Part shown: positions 33,517 through 45,780 of the stretch, one piece after another
Position numbering within the stretch: position 1 is the stretch's first letter
Layout: every line of letters begins with the position of its first letter
Source of the DNA: Strongyloides papillosus
Taxonomy: Eukaryota > Nematoda > Chromadorea > Rhabditida > Strongyloididae
Reading direction: 5' to 3'
DNA: 64,000 nt
Assembly: GCA_005656395.1 (NCBI GenBank)
Contig: SRSI01000050.1
Coordinates: forward strand, 1,674,001-1,738,000
Notes under the pieces: generated by a model
Databases searched by the model: none
The model's input: the letters and a program-made list of their open reading frames with translations, nothing else
Told to the model about the DNA's origin: nothing
Made by a program: the position numbers and the translations under genes

Positions 33517-36500
33517 TTAATAAAATATATCTCTATAAAAATTTGAAACTAACAATAATTCAATAAAAATATATCTTGTAATAGAGATTTTATAATAATT
33601 TAAAAGTAAATAAATTCAACAAAAAGTCCACAAAATATTTAATGTAAAGGGAACTAAAACTGCTATATACAAATAAATTCATCCCATCCAAAGACAACTT
33701 ATATTGTTAATACAATACAAATAGGTATTTTTAACTAAAGTAAAAAATATAAAAAAAAGAATAATGGGATTGAGAAAAGGCATATGACAACATACTTTTT
33801 AAAGTTGGAATATTTAAGTTTCAATTAATCTTTTAGATATCCATATATGCATATATATATCTTTAATATATAAGTAAAAATAATATCAATTTTATTAAAA
33901 CACTTTCTAAAATATTCACTCAAACATATTATAGAAGGAGAGAGAGTCAAACTTCTACATTATAATTTATTCTTATCTCGTAGTATTGTGGTAAGTAGTG
34001 GACATAAATATGTGTATAGTGTTTGTTATCAATGTAAATTTATCTCAAAATACTCTTTGTTTTACTATAAAATGATGTACCATTTAATTTTTAATTAATA
34101 TAATAAATTTTGAAGGAATATTAATATGTTTTTATGTTATTGTATTATGGAATTGTAGTGTTAAAAAAACAATATGGAGATAATGAATGGTAAGATAAAT
34201 AAGAAGAAATTAAATGGTACATCCATTTATTTTCTATTTTTGGAGAAAGTATATGATAAAAATTATAGAAAACAGATAATTGGATTGGTTGGGTATTTTG
34301 TTTCTTGAAGATAGCATTAATATTTTACTTCTTCATTCTCCAAAATATATTATAAGAATGGTAAAAAATAAAGAAAGTTATACGTTTTATTACACTACAC
34401 CATCTAATATATATAATAAAAAAATAATTCAATTATTATCAATAAAAATTCTTTAGGGCATAAATATGGTGATAGCTAAAATGAGATTAAAGAGTTTATG
34501 CATTATGGAGTTTAATAAAGTTAAGGGATATTATTAATAAAAAAATGGAAAATAGGATATCTTTGTGGTTGTGGGGAGAAAAAACAAACATGCAACAATA
34601 ATATGAGGAAAATAAATAGTTTTAACTATTTCCTTTGTTTGAGATTTAGTTAAAACATCTCAGTGTAATTATTTATTCAATACAACTTTAAAATGTACTC
34701 TTTATTGTTTTCATAAGTATTATTATAATGTAAAATGATAAAAGATGTATTTATTTTTTATTAAAAAAACAATAAATACCTAGTCACAATATGGATACTT
34801 TTTTTAACGCAAAATGTATAAAGGTATTTAATAATTCAATAAAAAGAATTTGTTATTGTATATGATAGGAAAATTGTGTATATAATTTTAAATGAATAAC
34901 TAAATATTATTAGTATCTTTTGTCCATTAGATAAATGTTATTTACATAATTTTTATTTGATTGTCAAGATTGTAATGTGATATAATTAAAAATTTATATT
35001 CTATCTTTTCCTAAAAGGCATTCGTTATAAAGAAAGATTTTACATAAATACTTCTTATTAATAAAAGATGATTAAAATAAATTTAACTTCCTTTTTTCCG
35101 TTTTTATTTTTCAATATGATATTTTTTTGTCTCAATGTCTGAAAATAATATAAGAAATTTAATTTTTAAAATTAATGATATGGTTGAAGAGATTATTTTA
35201 ATTAGATTTAGATATCATTTCTGTATTTAAGAAAATTATACTTCAAGTATTTTAGGAAAATTAAAAGCGATAAAAATTTTGTTTGGAATTTTAGTTCCGC
35301 TTTTTATGATAATCGTAATCTTATGTTTTTGAAAAATGAAGTTATAAAATTATTTATACATCATCTCTAAATAACATTTGATTTTTTATCCATACATAAA
35401 ATAACTTTGGAAATATAAAAGATTTTCCCATATCTCCAACTGCAATAACTTATTCTCCACATTTATTGTACTTGTAAAACCAGCATAAAACTAAAAAAAC
35501 AAAAAAAAATATAAAAAATTATTTCCATTCATAAAAATTTTAGTAGTCTTTAATTTCCATTCAGAATACAAACCATGGAAATGAATAATTAAGCTGGTAA
35601 GTCAAATACACAAGCCTCTTATAAGCAACTGTCAAGAAAGATAACAAATTTTCGCTGACATTTTGTTTAAATAATTGTTTTTAAATACATATATGCGAGG
35701 GAGACAACTCATTTATAATCAATTATCAACTTTCTGTGATAAAGCTGGAAATTTTAATTCTTAGTCAAAAAGTGTTATTGTAAAGTTGCTAATACATCCC
35801 TTCTCTCCTTTAATTATTTCCTGAATTATAACTTTTTTATGCTTCTGTGAGCCTTCAAATTAATATGTATCTTTTTATTTTTTTGTCGTGGATGTGTTGG
35901 ATATAATTTATTGGATAATGGCATAATTCCTTATGAGGGAGAATATTAGTTTGATATGTTTTTTTCTCAGAATATTTCAGTTGGAAAAATTTAAGTGCCT
36001 GGAAAATTTTTTCATGCAATTGACAGTGATTGAAATTTTAACATAAGTTGGATTTTTTATTTTTTGACAACCTTTAAATTATCTTTTAAAAATATTATTA
36101 CATATGAACACATAAAATAAATTAACTAAAGAAATAAATATCATACATCAGTGTTTAACTATCTTCACCAGGAAATGACAAGGAATGAACAGTAAAATAT
36201 TATAAATTATTAGTTTTAAAACACTTTTTATTTTTGGTCTTTAAGAAGTTTTAAGTGTAAATATTGTAAAAAATTTTATCTCATTAAAATTAAAGTTTTA
36301 AATATATTAAATTTCATATTTACAACGTTGTTGAATTAATACATTTTCAATTAGTGAAAGAAATTTTAAAGATATAAATTAGTATATCCAATATGATATA
36401 AATGAAGTTCCTTTTGAAAAAATATTAAACTATTCCTTTCACTTGTGGATTTGCAAATTATATTTAACCAAATTACTTGGGTTTTCAAATGAGCAAATGA

Positions 36501-36773
36501 ATAAGTGCAGATTGTAAGATTTAAAACAACCAAAACATAAAACACAAATTGTTTCCTTCAATAATAATACATTAAAATAAGAGTACACACCAATAAATTA
36601 TCTCCCTATAACATAAAACATATTTAAAACAAAGACTATAAGTAAAAGTTTAAAGATTTAATGAAATAAATAATTATATCAAAAATAATAAAATGACAAT
36701 AATTATTTTGTACGATTAATTAAAATTCAATGATTAGATTGTTAAATAGTAATTTAAAATAATAGAAATTTTC
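33517..36773. other. 3.3-kb intergenic region, no gene seen
   Basis: AT-rich DNA between the SVOP-like gene's start and the 3' end of ppfr-1, so it should contain the SVOP promoter. Short open stretches at about 35130-35390 (+) do not join into a convincing gene. No known microRNA, tRNA or repeat was recognised. Confidence 0.4.
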
Positions 36774-39700
36774 TCATGTACTGCTCCCATCGGATATATC
36801 CATATCAGAATTATCAATAGAAAGACCTGTAGTATCGAGCCTAATCCCATACGGATCAGCAAAACCACATTTTAATAATGCCATATGTTCATAAAATTTA
36901 TCTTGTTGATCAATTATACGATCCTGACGATCTTTTAAAAAATCCCATTCATCATCTAAGATGTTATTATTTGTTGTCCTCATTTCACTTTTTAGCTGTG
37001 GATCATATTCTAAGAGATGTCTACTATTTACCGTTCTCTCAACATCTTTAATAAGATCATTATTTTTGGACCACAAAAAAGTGGATGAATTTTTTATAAT
37101 TCTAGAAAGAATTATTCTTACATTAATGACTTCATCTTTAGCCAGGACTGAGATATCATTCCATAATGTTGAGTGTATAAATTCACTTGGGACAGAAGGA
37201 TCACTCAAGACAAACTCACAAAATTTCATATAAACTTGACGTCGTTTCCAATCCATGGACATACGAAAGGCATTCCTTAAATCACTCAATAAACCATCAG
37301 TCAATGGCATATCCGAGGAATCAGTACAAGATTCACTATTTTGTTCAGCTATCATCAATTCAGAAATAATAAATTTTATAAAAATTCTAGACAATAAGTT
37401 AGTTGCAGTATGTCTAACTTGAGCTATTTGATCGGTAGCTAATGACATTGCAGAAGGCACAAAATAATCATTAACAGTTTTAAGTGATACATGATCCACC
37501 ATATTACAACATTCTTGCATATAAACATCCCTATTTCTCCATTTATATTTGTAAATACAATCAACATTCCGAATACCAAAATGATGAAGTTCACGGCAAA
37601 TTTTATCTTGGCCCTCAGAACTTAACATTTTAACTAACTGTGAGACATTTGATATAAGAATACTTTGTGTATCATAGTCAGATGTTCGTAAGTGATCATA
37701 TATTGAAATTACATCTTCCTCAAATTGGGGACATAAAGTTTCCGCTAATTCACCAATATCATCAGCTAATATCTTGCTAACTTTCTCACCAATATCATGT
37801 AATAAATAAAAATATACACCTTTAAGGAGAGGCCAATTATTAGTACCAATAACTTTTAACATTTTAACAATTGTCTCTGCGCATCTTATAATCCATGCTC
37901 CTCTAGCATATGATCCAATGGCTTCGACATTTAAATATAATAATAACATACAATTTGGTATAGATAAATTTTGTAGACTTCTAATATATTCTATTTCATT
38001 ATCCGTTAAATATTTGGTAACTTCAGTTGCTCTTTCTAATGCTTTATCTATTGATTCAAGGTAAAATTGTGATTTAAATTGAGAATCTGATACATCACTA
38101 ACATTACCAAAAAATGATTCATTGTCGTCTAGGAGGTTGTTAGTATCAGGATTAAGGGAACTACGTAAGTGATAACTGGTACGACTTCGGCGTTGTTTCA
38201 GTGCCAGGTCAAAAGCTTCAACAAAAGTATTGTATGTTTCAACACCCATAGTATCTAATTCTTTGATATTACCGTACGGATCGAGTGTGTCGTAACCATT
38301 ATCAAATTCAAAATCTTCCCTCATTTTAAATTTATGATTAAATTCATCGACTACTATTGTTTCAACCAACTCATCAACAACAAGTTTTATGACAGTATCA
38401 TCTTTCTCATCGTTAATATCATTTTCAACGATACCTTTACCTATCTTTAAATTTTTCATCATCATTGATAAGTTTTGTTCGCAATTTATGGGTGTTAATT
38501 TAACATTATTTAAAGAATGATTACGAATCCTATTTTTATATATATATAGCTTCTGATATAATCTCTCTTCATCGTCATCACAGAATGAGAATGTTTTATC
38601 AAGTGAGGTGTTATTCAGATCGACAGTGGTATCATTTAATGGCAATCCAAATATAGGATATTTTGATATGTCATTAAGAATTGAATGGCAATTTGGAGTG
38701 TAAAATCTAACTTGTAAACCCGTTTTTAAGAGAAAGTCATTTCTCGATGGAAAGACCGTAGTTAAGACATACTTTGCATTGACATCTGCCTCACCACTAT
38801 CTACAAAGGCATCAATGAAGGCACTTACTTGTTGGAAAGCAATCTGTGCAACACATTCATTTACGTCACTCGTTAAAGTCATAAACCTTTTAACTAAAAC
38901 TTCTTCTTTAAAATTTCTAGTCACATTTCTTGTAATATCAGGAAATATCTCACATGCAGTTTTACGTATACTCCAATCATTATCATAAACAGCCGACAAT
39001 AAATATGGACAAAGGCATTGTTCAGTAAATGTAACACCGAATAAATTACTAAGTGTTCTTGTACTTTGCAAACAAATTTTTCTTATTGATGGATCATTTT
39101 GTCCTAACATCGTCGAAAACTGAGGTAAAAACTCTTCGGCAATCCATTTGTCGGAGAATCTATCAATTTGCTCAATTACCTTGCTTATAATCTATAAAAG
39201 AAAAATACAATAAAAAGAAAAATAAATATTTTATTTACTTCAAAAAATAAATAAATAAAATTTTACTTTTGTTCTAAACATTTATTCTTGTATAGAAATG
39301 AAATAATAATTTTAAAATTTTTGTTACGTCAATGAAAATATATAATTCTTCCATTTATAATAATCTTTAGCCAAATATAAAAATCTTTAGCCCTCTCAAA
39401 CAAGGTACAGTAGATTTTATAGAGCGAAAAAATGTGAAAACTGCAGGTTATTTGAACATGATATAAACATTTGTTGCTTCAAACTATATTTGTTCATATG
39501 TAAAAATTGCAAATAAAATATATTTTATATTGTCTTTTAATGGAAAATGAGATTATTCTAATATATTATTGATTTTTGTTGGTTAAAAAAAAGAATGATC
39601 AAAGATTAATACACCATTATAAGCATCTGTCGGTTTAGTTTTGAATGTCCTTCATCCATTAATTTTAACCCATAATACTTTATTCAATAAAAAGATGCCA

Positions 39701-42700
39701 TTAATATAAAATCAAAAAGGTATTTTACAAATAAATTATGATTCATCGTTGAAAGTACATTTTCAAATGTCAAATACCCAGTGATTAATATTTATGATAT
39801 ATATTGTAGATATGTGCATTAATTTTCTTATGTGTATATATAAATATTATATATATATCTTTTTTTGTTTATGTTTATGTATATATGTAAATCAACAAAT
39901 AAAAAAAAGTAAAACACAAAAGTTTGCATATTGGCATGAATAACCTTCAAAAAATTTTTTAACCATCTATAATATTTGAGAACGAAAATTCAAAGTTTAC
40001 AAATGGCCTTATAGCCATTGACATAATGGTAATTATATTTCAAAAACGAGGAACATATTATCTTATCAATTACATTCTCTATTCAACAAAAATGATGTTT
40101 GATCGTTTCCGGACTACTCAACAACAACCAAACACTATCAAAAATGACAGCTGGCAGAATACTTAGAATGTATGTTTGCAAATATCTACAATTTTTTAAT
40201 CTCCTCACTTTCTATATCTGTGTGGAATGAAGTTGAAGGACGAGGGGTTAAAATAAAAGTGTAAGCATGCGTACAATTTTGTTTCATTTCTCATTCAACT
40301 CGCTTGTTTGTAGAATTTTTAGGATTATTGAAGCAGTAACCGAACATTAAACAAAGGTCAAGGAATAAAAAAACGCCTACTGGTGGTAAATAAATTAGTA
40401 AAAATGAAAGATTATTAAGAAATTTCATAATAATCAACATCAAAGTTAAATTTTTAATGATGTAATATAATATGATGGTATATACAAACTAAAAAAAATC
40501 TTTTGTTTGTTTGTTTTAAAATAAAAATATACATTAAATTATTTTAAAATTAGGAAACTAAAAATTTTTAACAAACACTAATTCTATAGCTGATAAAAAA
40601 AGACAGCCAATAGAATGACAAACATGTAAAATATTGTTTATGTATGACTTTTTCTAAAATTTAAGGTTTCAATATGAACTTTAGCGCAAAAGAAGGAGAA
40701 AAACAGAATAGTGATACGGAATTCAGACTCATCGTCTCACTACCCATGTCTTTCACCCTCGCTTACTCATATTCAAATTGAAAAACCTTCTCAACTAAAG
40801 AAACTTTTGAAATTCTACAACGCATATTCAAAATTTGATAAACTTTACAATTTTCTTATTTTATATATATATAACAAACATCTTTTTTAAAAAGATATAT
40901 ATATAAATATTATCAAGATATAACTTAGTTTATAAAAAATATTCCAGATTTCCGAGTTATGATGAATTTAGAGTTAATAGAATTAATGTTAAATAAAATA
41001 TAAACAACTATTGGTGAAGATAATTTAGAATAAAATTAGTAGAATACTTAAATCTCACAAAATAAAATAATAAACCTATTAAATCCATAGAATGAAACAT
41101 CCATATAGTTTCATTGTGACTGAAATAAATAATGAAAGCATTAGACGAAGACGCCCGTGTCTCTAAAAATGTTTGTTGCTGAAAAAATAATACATCACTA
41201 GCACAACAACGACATATAATAGAAATGTCGAGGTGGGGGCTTAGTAATGCTTGAAATCATTTTCTATACTCGACCCTGACGCATAACACCATACATTAAA
41301 ACTTCCTGCTATTTCTTCTCTGTATATGCATACCATCGCAACTATATTTAAATTGCTTGGTGCACAAGAGATATATGTATATTAAAAATAATGGAGCGGT
41401 GAAAAAAAGTCGAGTAGTTTTTGTCGCCAAAATGAAAAATGCGCAATTATAAAGTTTAGCAATAATTGTTATAGTTGGGATGGATCTTCTACGGTCTCTC
41501 GTCCTTACACTCCTATAAAACTCTCACTCTCTCTTGAAATATGAAAGCTGTTAAAAAGTAAATTTTAACAGAATAAAAAAGATACATTCACAATAATAAA
41601 ATAAACTAAGGAAAAATGAATAATGCAAAGATAGAAAAGTAAAAGCGAGAGATACCTATTAAAAAATTCACCAAAATACACGGACGAAATATAGCAAATA
41701 AAAGGGCGGTTTAGTATCCAAGGACAAAACAGTTTCCAATAAAAGAATAGGCGTTCCCTAGAGCACTGTTGTTAAAGAGAAAAAAAAGCTTATCAAAGAA
41801 GCATAGAAAAAACTGATTATTATAACTTACTTTCAATGAAAAAAGAATAAAATAAAAATGATTATGCCATCAATCTTATAATATGAAATGTATATTTTAA
41901 AATATCATCAAGGAAAATTACTTTGAGATGACCAAGAAAGGCTATTTCGATTGGTTTTTTTTAAAATAAGATATAAACTATTAAAATAAAATAATTCAAT
42001 TCTGGTTCCCAAATGAGATTTCCTGGCTTGTGTAATTGGAAACTTTAGTAAACATTAAAAATATACAAAATTAAAACATTTTCATTCCAGTGACTATGTA
42101 GTTGAATCATTATTAAGAAGTATAACGCCAAGGAAAATGATTTATTGTCTTCTTCTTCTCATTCTACCATGACTAATAAGAATGAATCTGAGTCATGGTA
42201 AGAAATAAATGTATTCATACATCTATAAACATAAACTAAATCATGTTTGCACTTTAAAATGCCTGTTATAATCGCGTTAAAATAGGATAGTACATAAAAA
42301 CTATAGAAAAAGGCATATGGTGGCAAAAAGGAAAGATCAAATCAAAAATAAATATATATAATCCATCTTTTACTAGAAAATTTCGCGTCGTTAATATAAT
42401 TGTATTAGAGAATAAAACAAGGCCACAAAACCTTACAAAGTGCAATCTCATTAGAATTAACGACATAATTACATACTTGCATTAAACTTCATTTCAAAAA
42501 AAAATAAAAATAAATACATATATATAGATAAATTTATACATATATATGTATATAGATAAATATATATGTATATATGTGCCTAGCAAACAACTAGTTGGCG
42601 AAAGAGTAAATCTTCATAGACGTAACAAGTAATTTTATAAGATAAACTTACATGTGAAGCATTATAAATAGCTTTTGTTGATCCAGCTTCCGGCGGAAGG

Positions 42701-43322
42701 TGTCCTCCTTTATTTTTTGAGAAGACAAAATGTTTGAGAAATGAAAATATTCCAGGAATGACAGTCGATTCAATAGCTTCGGTTGACAGAAATCGATTTT
42801 CAATTAATTCTAACAATACAATAGCAGATGATTCACGTAACTGAAAAATTGATTTATATGTAACATATTTAAATTTTAAAATAAACTAACCTCGGGATTA
42901 AAAAAGAAGCTCACAACTTCAGGGAGGATAATCGAATCGAGTAAATTTAAAAAAAAATCTACATGCAAATATGTACTATATAGTGGTTTTAGACACATCA
43001 TACAACTTTTTGCAACATCATCATGTTCACTAGATTTTTCCCTCATTTTCATGATAATCTTCTCAACGTCATCCTTTGATTCTGATACATCCAGAAGTCG
43101 TAGAACTCTTAAGACAGATTGCATAACACTAGCCTTCTCTGATATTAAGTCATTTTCCATAGCATTAAACCAATCCTCTATACACCTAATACTATCACCA
43201 CTAATATCATCTAAAATTATGAAAACAAAAATTGCACTGTTATAAATTTAAATTTTTTAAAATAACTTACAGGAATCTTCATCAAGGATGGCATAACAAA
43301 TATCATTATCTCTAATCATCAT
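36774..43322 (-). CDS. ppfr-1: Protein phosphatase 4 regulatory subunit 1 (HEAT-repeat)
   Basis: Exons 43322-43271, 43210-42891, 42840-42652 and 39191-36774; 992 residues. PP4R1 is a HEAT-repeat scaffold that directs the PP4 catalytic subunit. Helical HEAT pairs are visible throughout: LLELIENRFLSTEAIESTV, PSIRKICLQSTRTLSNLFG, DNDWSIRKTACEIFPDITRN, QVRHTATNLLSRIFIKF, and a final block WKRRQVYMKFCEFVL followed by ISVLAKDEVINVRIILSRII, matching the C-terminal LxLANDRVPNVR region of human PP4R1. An acidic insert of about 200 residues separates the N- and C-terminal repeat blocks, as in other PP4R1 proteins. Intron 3 is 3,460 nt, by far the longest here, and carries mir-71 on the same strand. The join NASH|IISKVIEQ keeps phase 0 and family alignment. 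TATTTCAG lies 11 bases before the ATG. Confidence 0.88.
39192..42651 (-). other. 3.46-kb intron 3 of ppfr-1, microRNA host
   Basis: Donor TCACAT|GTAAGT at 42651, acceptor TTTATAG before 39191. It contains mir-71 (40684-40775), a second microRNA-like fold at 40086-40147, and a perfect 10-bp inverted repeat at 42165-42200. No coding exon is needed between the flanking exons, which join in phase 0. Confidence 0.8.
40684..40775 (-). ncRNA. mir-71: microRNA miR-71 precursor
   Basis: On the minus strand, 40755-40733 reads UGAAAGACAUGGGUAGUGAG followed by ACG, identical over 23 nt to C. elegans miR-71 as I remember it. The downstream arm TATCACTATTCTGTTTTTC (about 40714-40696) pairs with it through a 20-nt loop (TCACTA with TAGTGA, then GTTTTTC with GAAAGAC), so the mature sequence is on the 5' arm as expected. 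It lies in the sense orientation in intron 3 of ppfr-1, so it may be processed from that transcript or use its own intronic promoter. miR-71 is a conserved invertebrate microRNA with roles in lifespan and developmental timing in C. elegans. Precursor ends are approximate. Confidence 0.95.
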
Positions 43323-45780
43323 TGAGGACTACTGAAATAAACTTTTAATGTACTTTATTCTGAGTAGATTCCACCGGGTGTTTTTTTTATCTCCTTTGTG
43401 ATGATTACTTTTATTAGCAAATCTTCTTTGTATTATCTATACTCCAACCGAATCCTGGTAATGTAAAAGGTGACTTTCCTCCAATGTTTTAGTAAAATGT
43501 TAATGGAATATTTTACAGGGAAGTTGATCAACTATTTTTTTACTTTGGAATATGCTTTCCTTTAATAAGATTTTCTTGTAATTATTTTATAATATATGTT
43601 TATAATTCAAATTTATTCATAATTTAAATATAATATTCATTGGTAAAATTCAAATTAATACCAAATACTTGCTGTGTAAATCCTCTATTAAAAATTAAAT
43701 TTTTTATTATATAAATTATATGCTTTATGATAGGGTGTTTGCAAAGATATTTGTACTATGGGATAAATTTAACAGTTAAAAATGAAATGATATCATTCAT
43801 AATAGATATAGATTGTCGCACAGAAATTATTTACATATTCAATAAAAAAAACATTGCATAGATAAATACAGGTGATACTAAAATTGTTGTTTTCAATGAA
43901 TGATAATTAGAAAATTTTTGTCAAATGTAGACGTCAAAATGTCTACAATGTATTAAGAAAAAAAGAGAGGAGATTATATGTTTGCTATACAAAATTATAC
44001 ATGTATGATATAATGATTATTATTTTTTTTATGCCTAATTCAAAAAATAATGTTTTTTCACCCTCCATGTATATACTATGGCAAGGAAATTCCTATATAT
44101 AGCGGTTGTGTTACGTGATAATTTACCCAAAACAAAGTCTAAGCACAATTTCTTAAGGCCTTCCATCAAACTTACAAAATTTCAACATAATTTTGGGAAA
44201 TTTTCTATGTAATAAGGGAATTTTTTCCTACCAAATCAAACAAACGATTATTTTTAGCAACTATTTACAAAAGTGATCTTAAAAATTAATGCTAATATTG
44301 CATTTTGTAAAATAAAAACTTATTTGATTTCATATATTTCTTTTACTTATATCAATATTAACGGTATTTGATAAATTGAAGAGAAGGATTGAAAGGAAAT
44401 AAAATTTTTAAAACATTTATTCATAAAAAGGTATAAAGTGATACTCAAGGTTCTCCTAATCTTTTTTAACATCAACATTTCCTTTATTTGACTTTTTATC
44501 AAATAAAAGCCAAAAGTTATTTATTTCTTAGTTTTATTACTTCATTATCTATTATTGTATAAGTATAAAAACTATCATAGGATTATATACTTAAATTTAC
44601 ATTATTATTTTCAACATAGACATTTGTTTTTTTTCCATTAAATACATTTACAGTATATCTCTTCAATTTTAACTTTTAAAAAATTTTTATAAATGATTAT
44701 AAATAAGATTTCTATTTGAATGTTTAAAATAAATATGGTCTGTATAACATTTTTATTGTAATATTTATGAAATATGTTGAGAAATTTTGTATCACCATGA
44801 CAGATGATTTGTTGTTTTGTCTATATCAACAATAAATAGTTAAAAACTTTTTCAACAGTTGAGTGGGATAATTTATTTTATTGAAATTAGTTGAAATTTT
44901 GTTTTTATTTAAAGGTTGTTACAAAAATAGTATATATCTATAACAATGATGAAAACGATATAAATGCTGGTGTAGATAAAAAAATTTAAAATACAAAAAG
45001 AAATATAAGTTAAATAGATAATTATCACTACATCAATGGAGGAGGAACTATTTAATTAGTGTAATTTTTGGATAATTAAAAGTTTTAATACTATGAAGTA
45101 TTTTTTTATTTGCATGGATGGTAGAATTAACATCAACTCAATAGTAATACTTCATTTCAAAACTTACACTATAACAAAGTAAAAACGAATTTTTACATGG
45201 AATAAGTTAAAAATATAATAATAGCATGGTAATACAAGATATATACTTCGATGTGATATAAAAAATTTAACGAAAATGATATGTAGGAGAATGAAATAAA
45301 AAAAATATTATCAAATGTTAAGAAAAGTGCATATATTTTACGATAAACCTGTTATTTGTTAGATTTTCAATTATACTTTCCTTAAAAAAACTTCTAGAGT
45401 ACCTTTGATACCAATTGAGAAAGAAGTGTTGTTAGGATGATAACTACAAAATGGTATACAATACTTTGATCACCAAATATTTTTACAACATTATATATTG
45501 TCATTCTTCAAATGTAATATTGGTGAATCGCCGTTCCCTTAGAATGTTTTAATATATCTATACTTTTAAAACGAATGTTTGGAAAGTTTTATGGGAGGAA
45601 AAACAATATTTTTACATTAAGACAAAAGTTATCCAATATAATTTTGTTAGCATTTTTTTTATTATTATACTTAGAAGTTATGAAGATTTACTTAATGGTG
45701 TACTTAAAAGCTTTCTGATATATTTTGCAAAATTATTTTTATTTATATATAAATATATTTTATAGTCTAAGTAATCTAAA
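43323..45780. other. 2.5-kb divergent intergenic region, no gene seen
   Basis: Between the start codons of ppfr-1 (-) and the myotubularin gene (+), so it holds both promoters. AT-rich with no convincing ORF. A CACCGGGTG motif at 43372-43380 resembles the miR-35 seed but lacks a hairpin. TTTTATAG about 15 bases before the myotubularin ATG is a possible trans-splice acceptor. Confidence 0.4.

Noticed and set aside
35131..35390. Short plus-strand frames (MSENNIRNLIFKIND.. and ..RNLMFLKNEVIKLF) that might form a small spliced gene
   Set aside because: Splice joins are not in frame and lengths are within chance for this composition.
41226..41273. GTCGAG..CTCGAC inverted repeat in the ppfr-1 intron as a structured RNA
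   Set aside because: Only six pairs around a loop of nearly 40 nt; pairing does not extend.
39192..42651. mir-2 partner of mir-71 in the same intron
   Set aside because: The miR-2 core TATCACAGCC was looked for on both strands and not found; only an unrelated fold at 40086-40147 is present.
43371..43392. CCACCGGGTGTTTTTT resembling the miR-35 family seed (CACCGGG)
   Set aside because: Flanking sequence has no arm complementary to it, so no precursor hairpin forms; probably chance in the ppfr-1 promoter.
44078..44102. ATGGCAAGGAAATTCC, partly like the miR-72/73/74 family
   Set aside because: Seed differs at the last position and the local palindrome is too short for a precursor.
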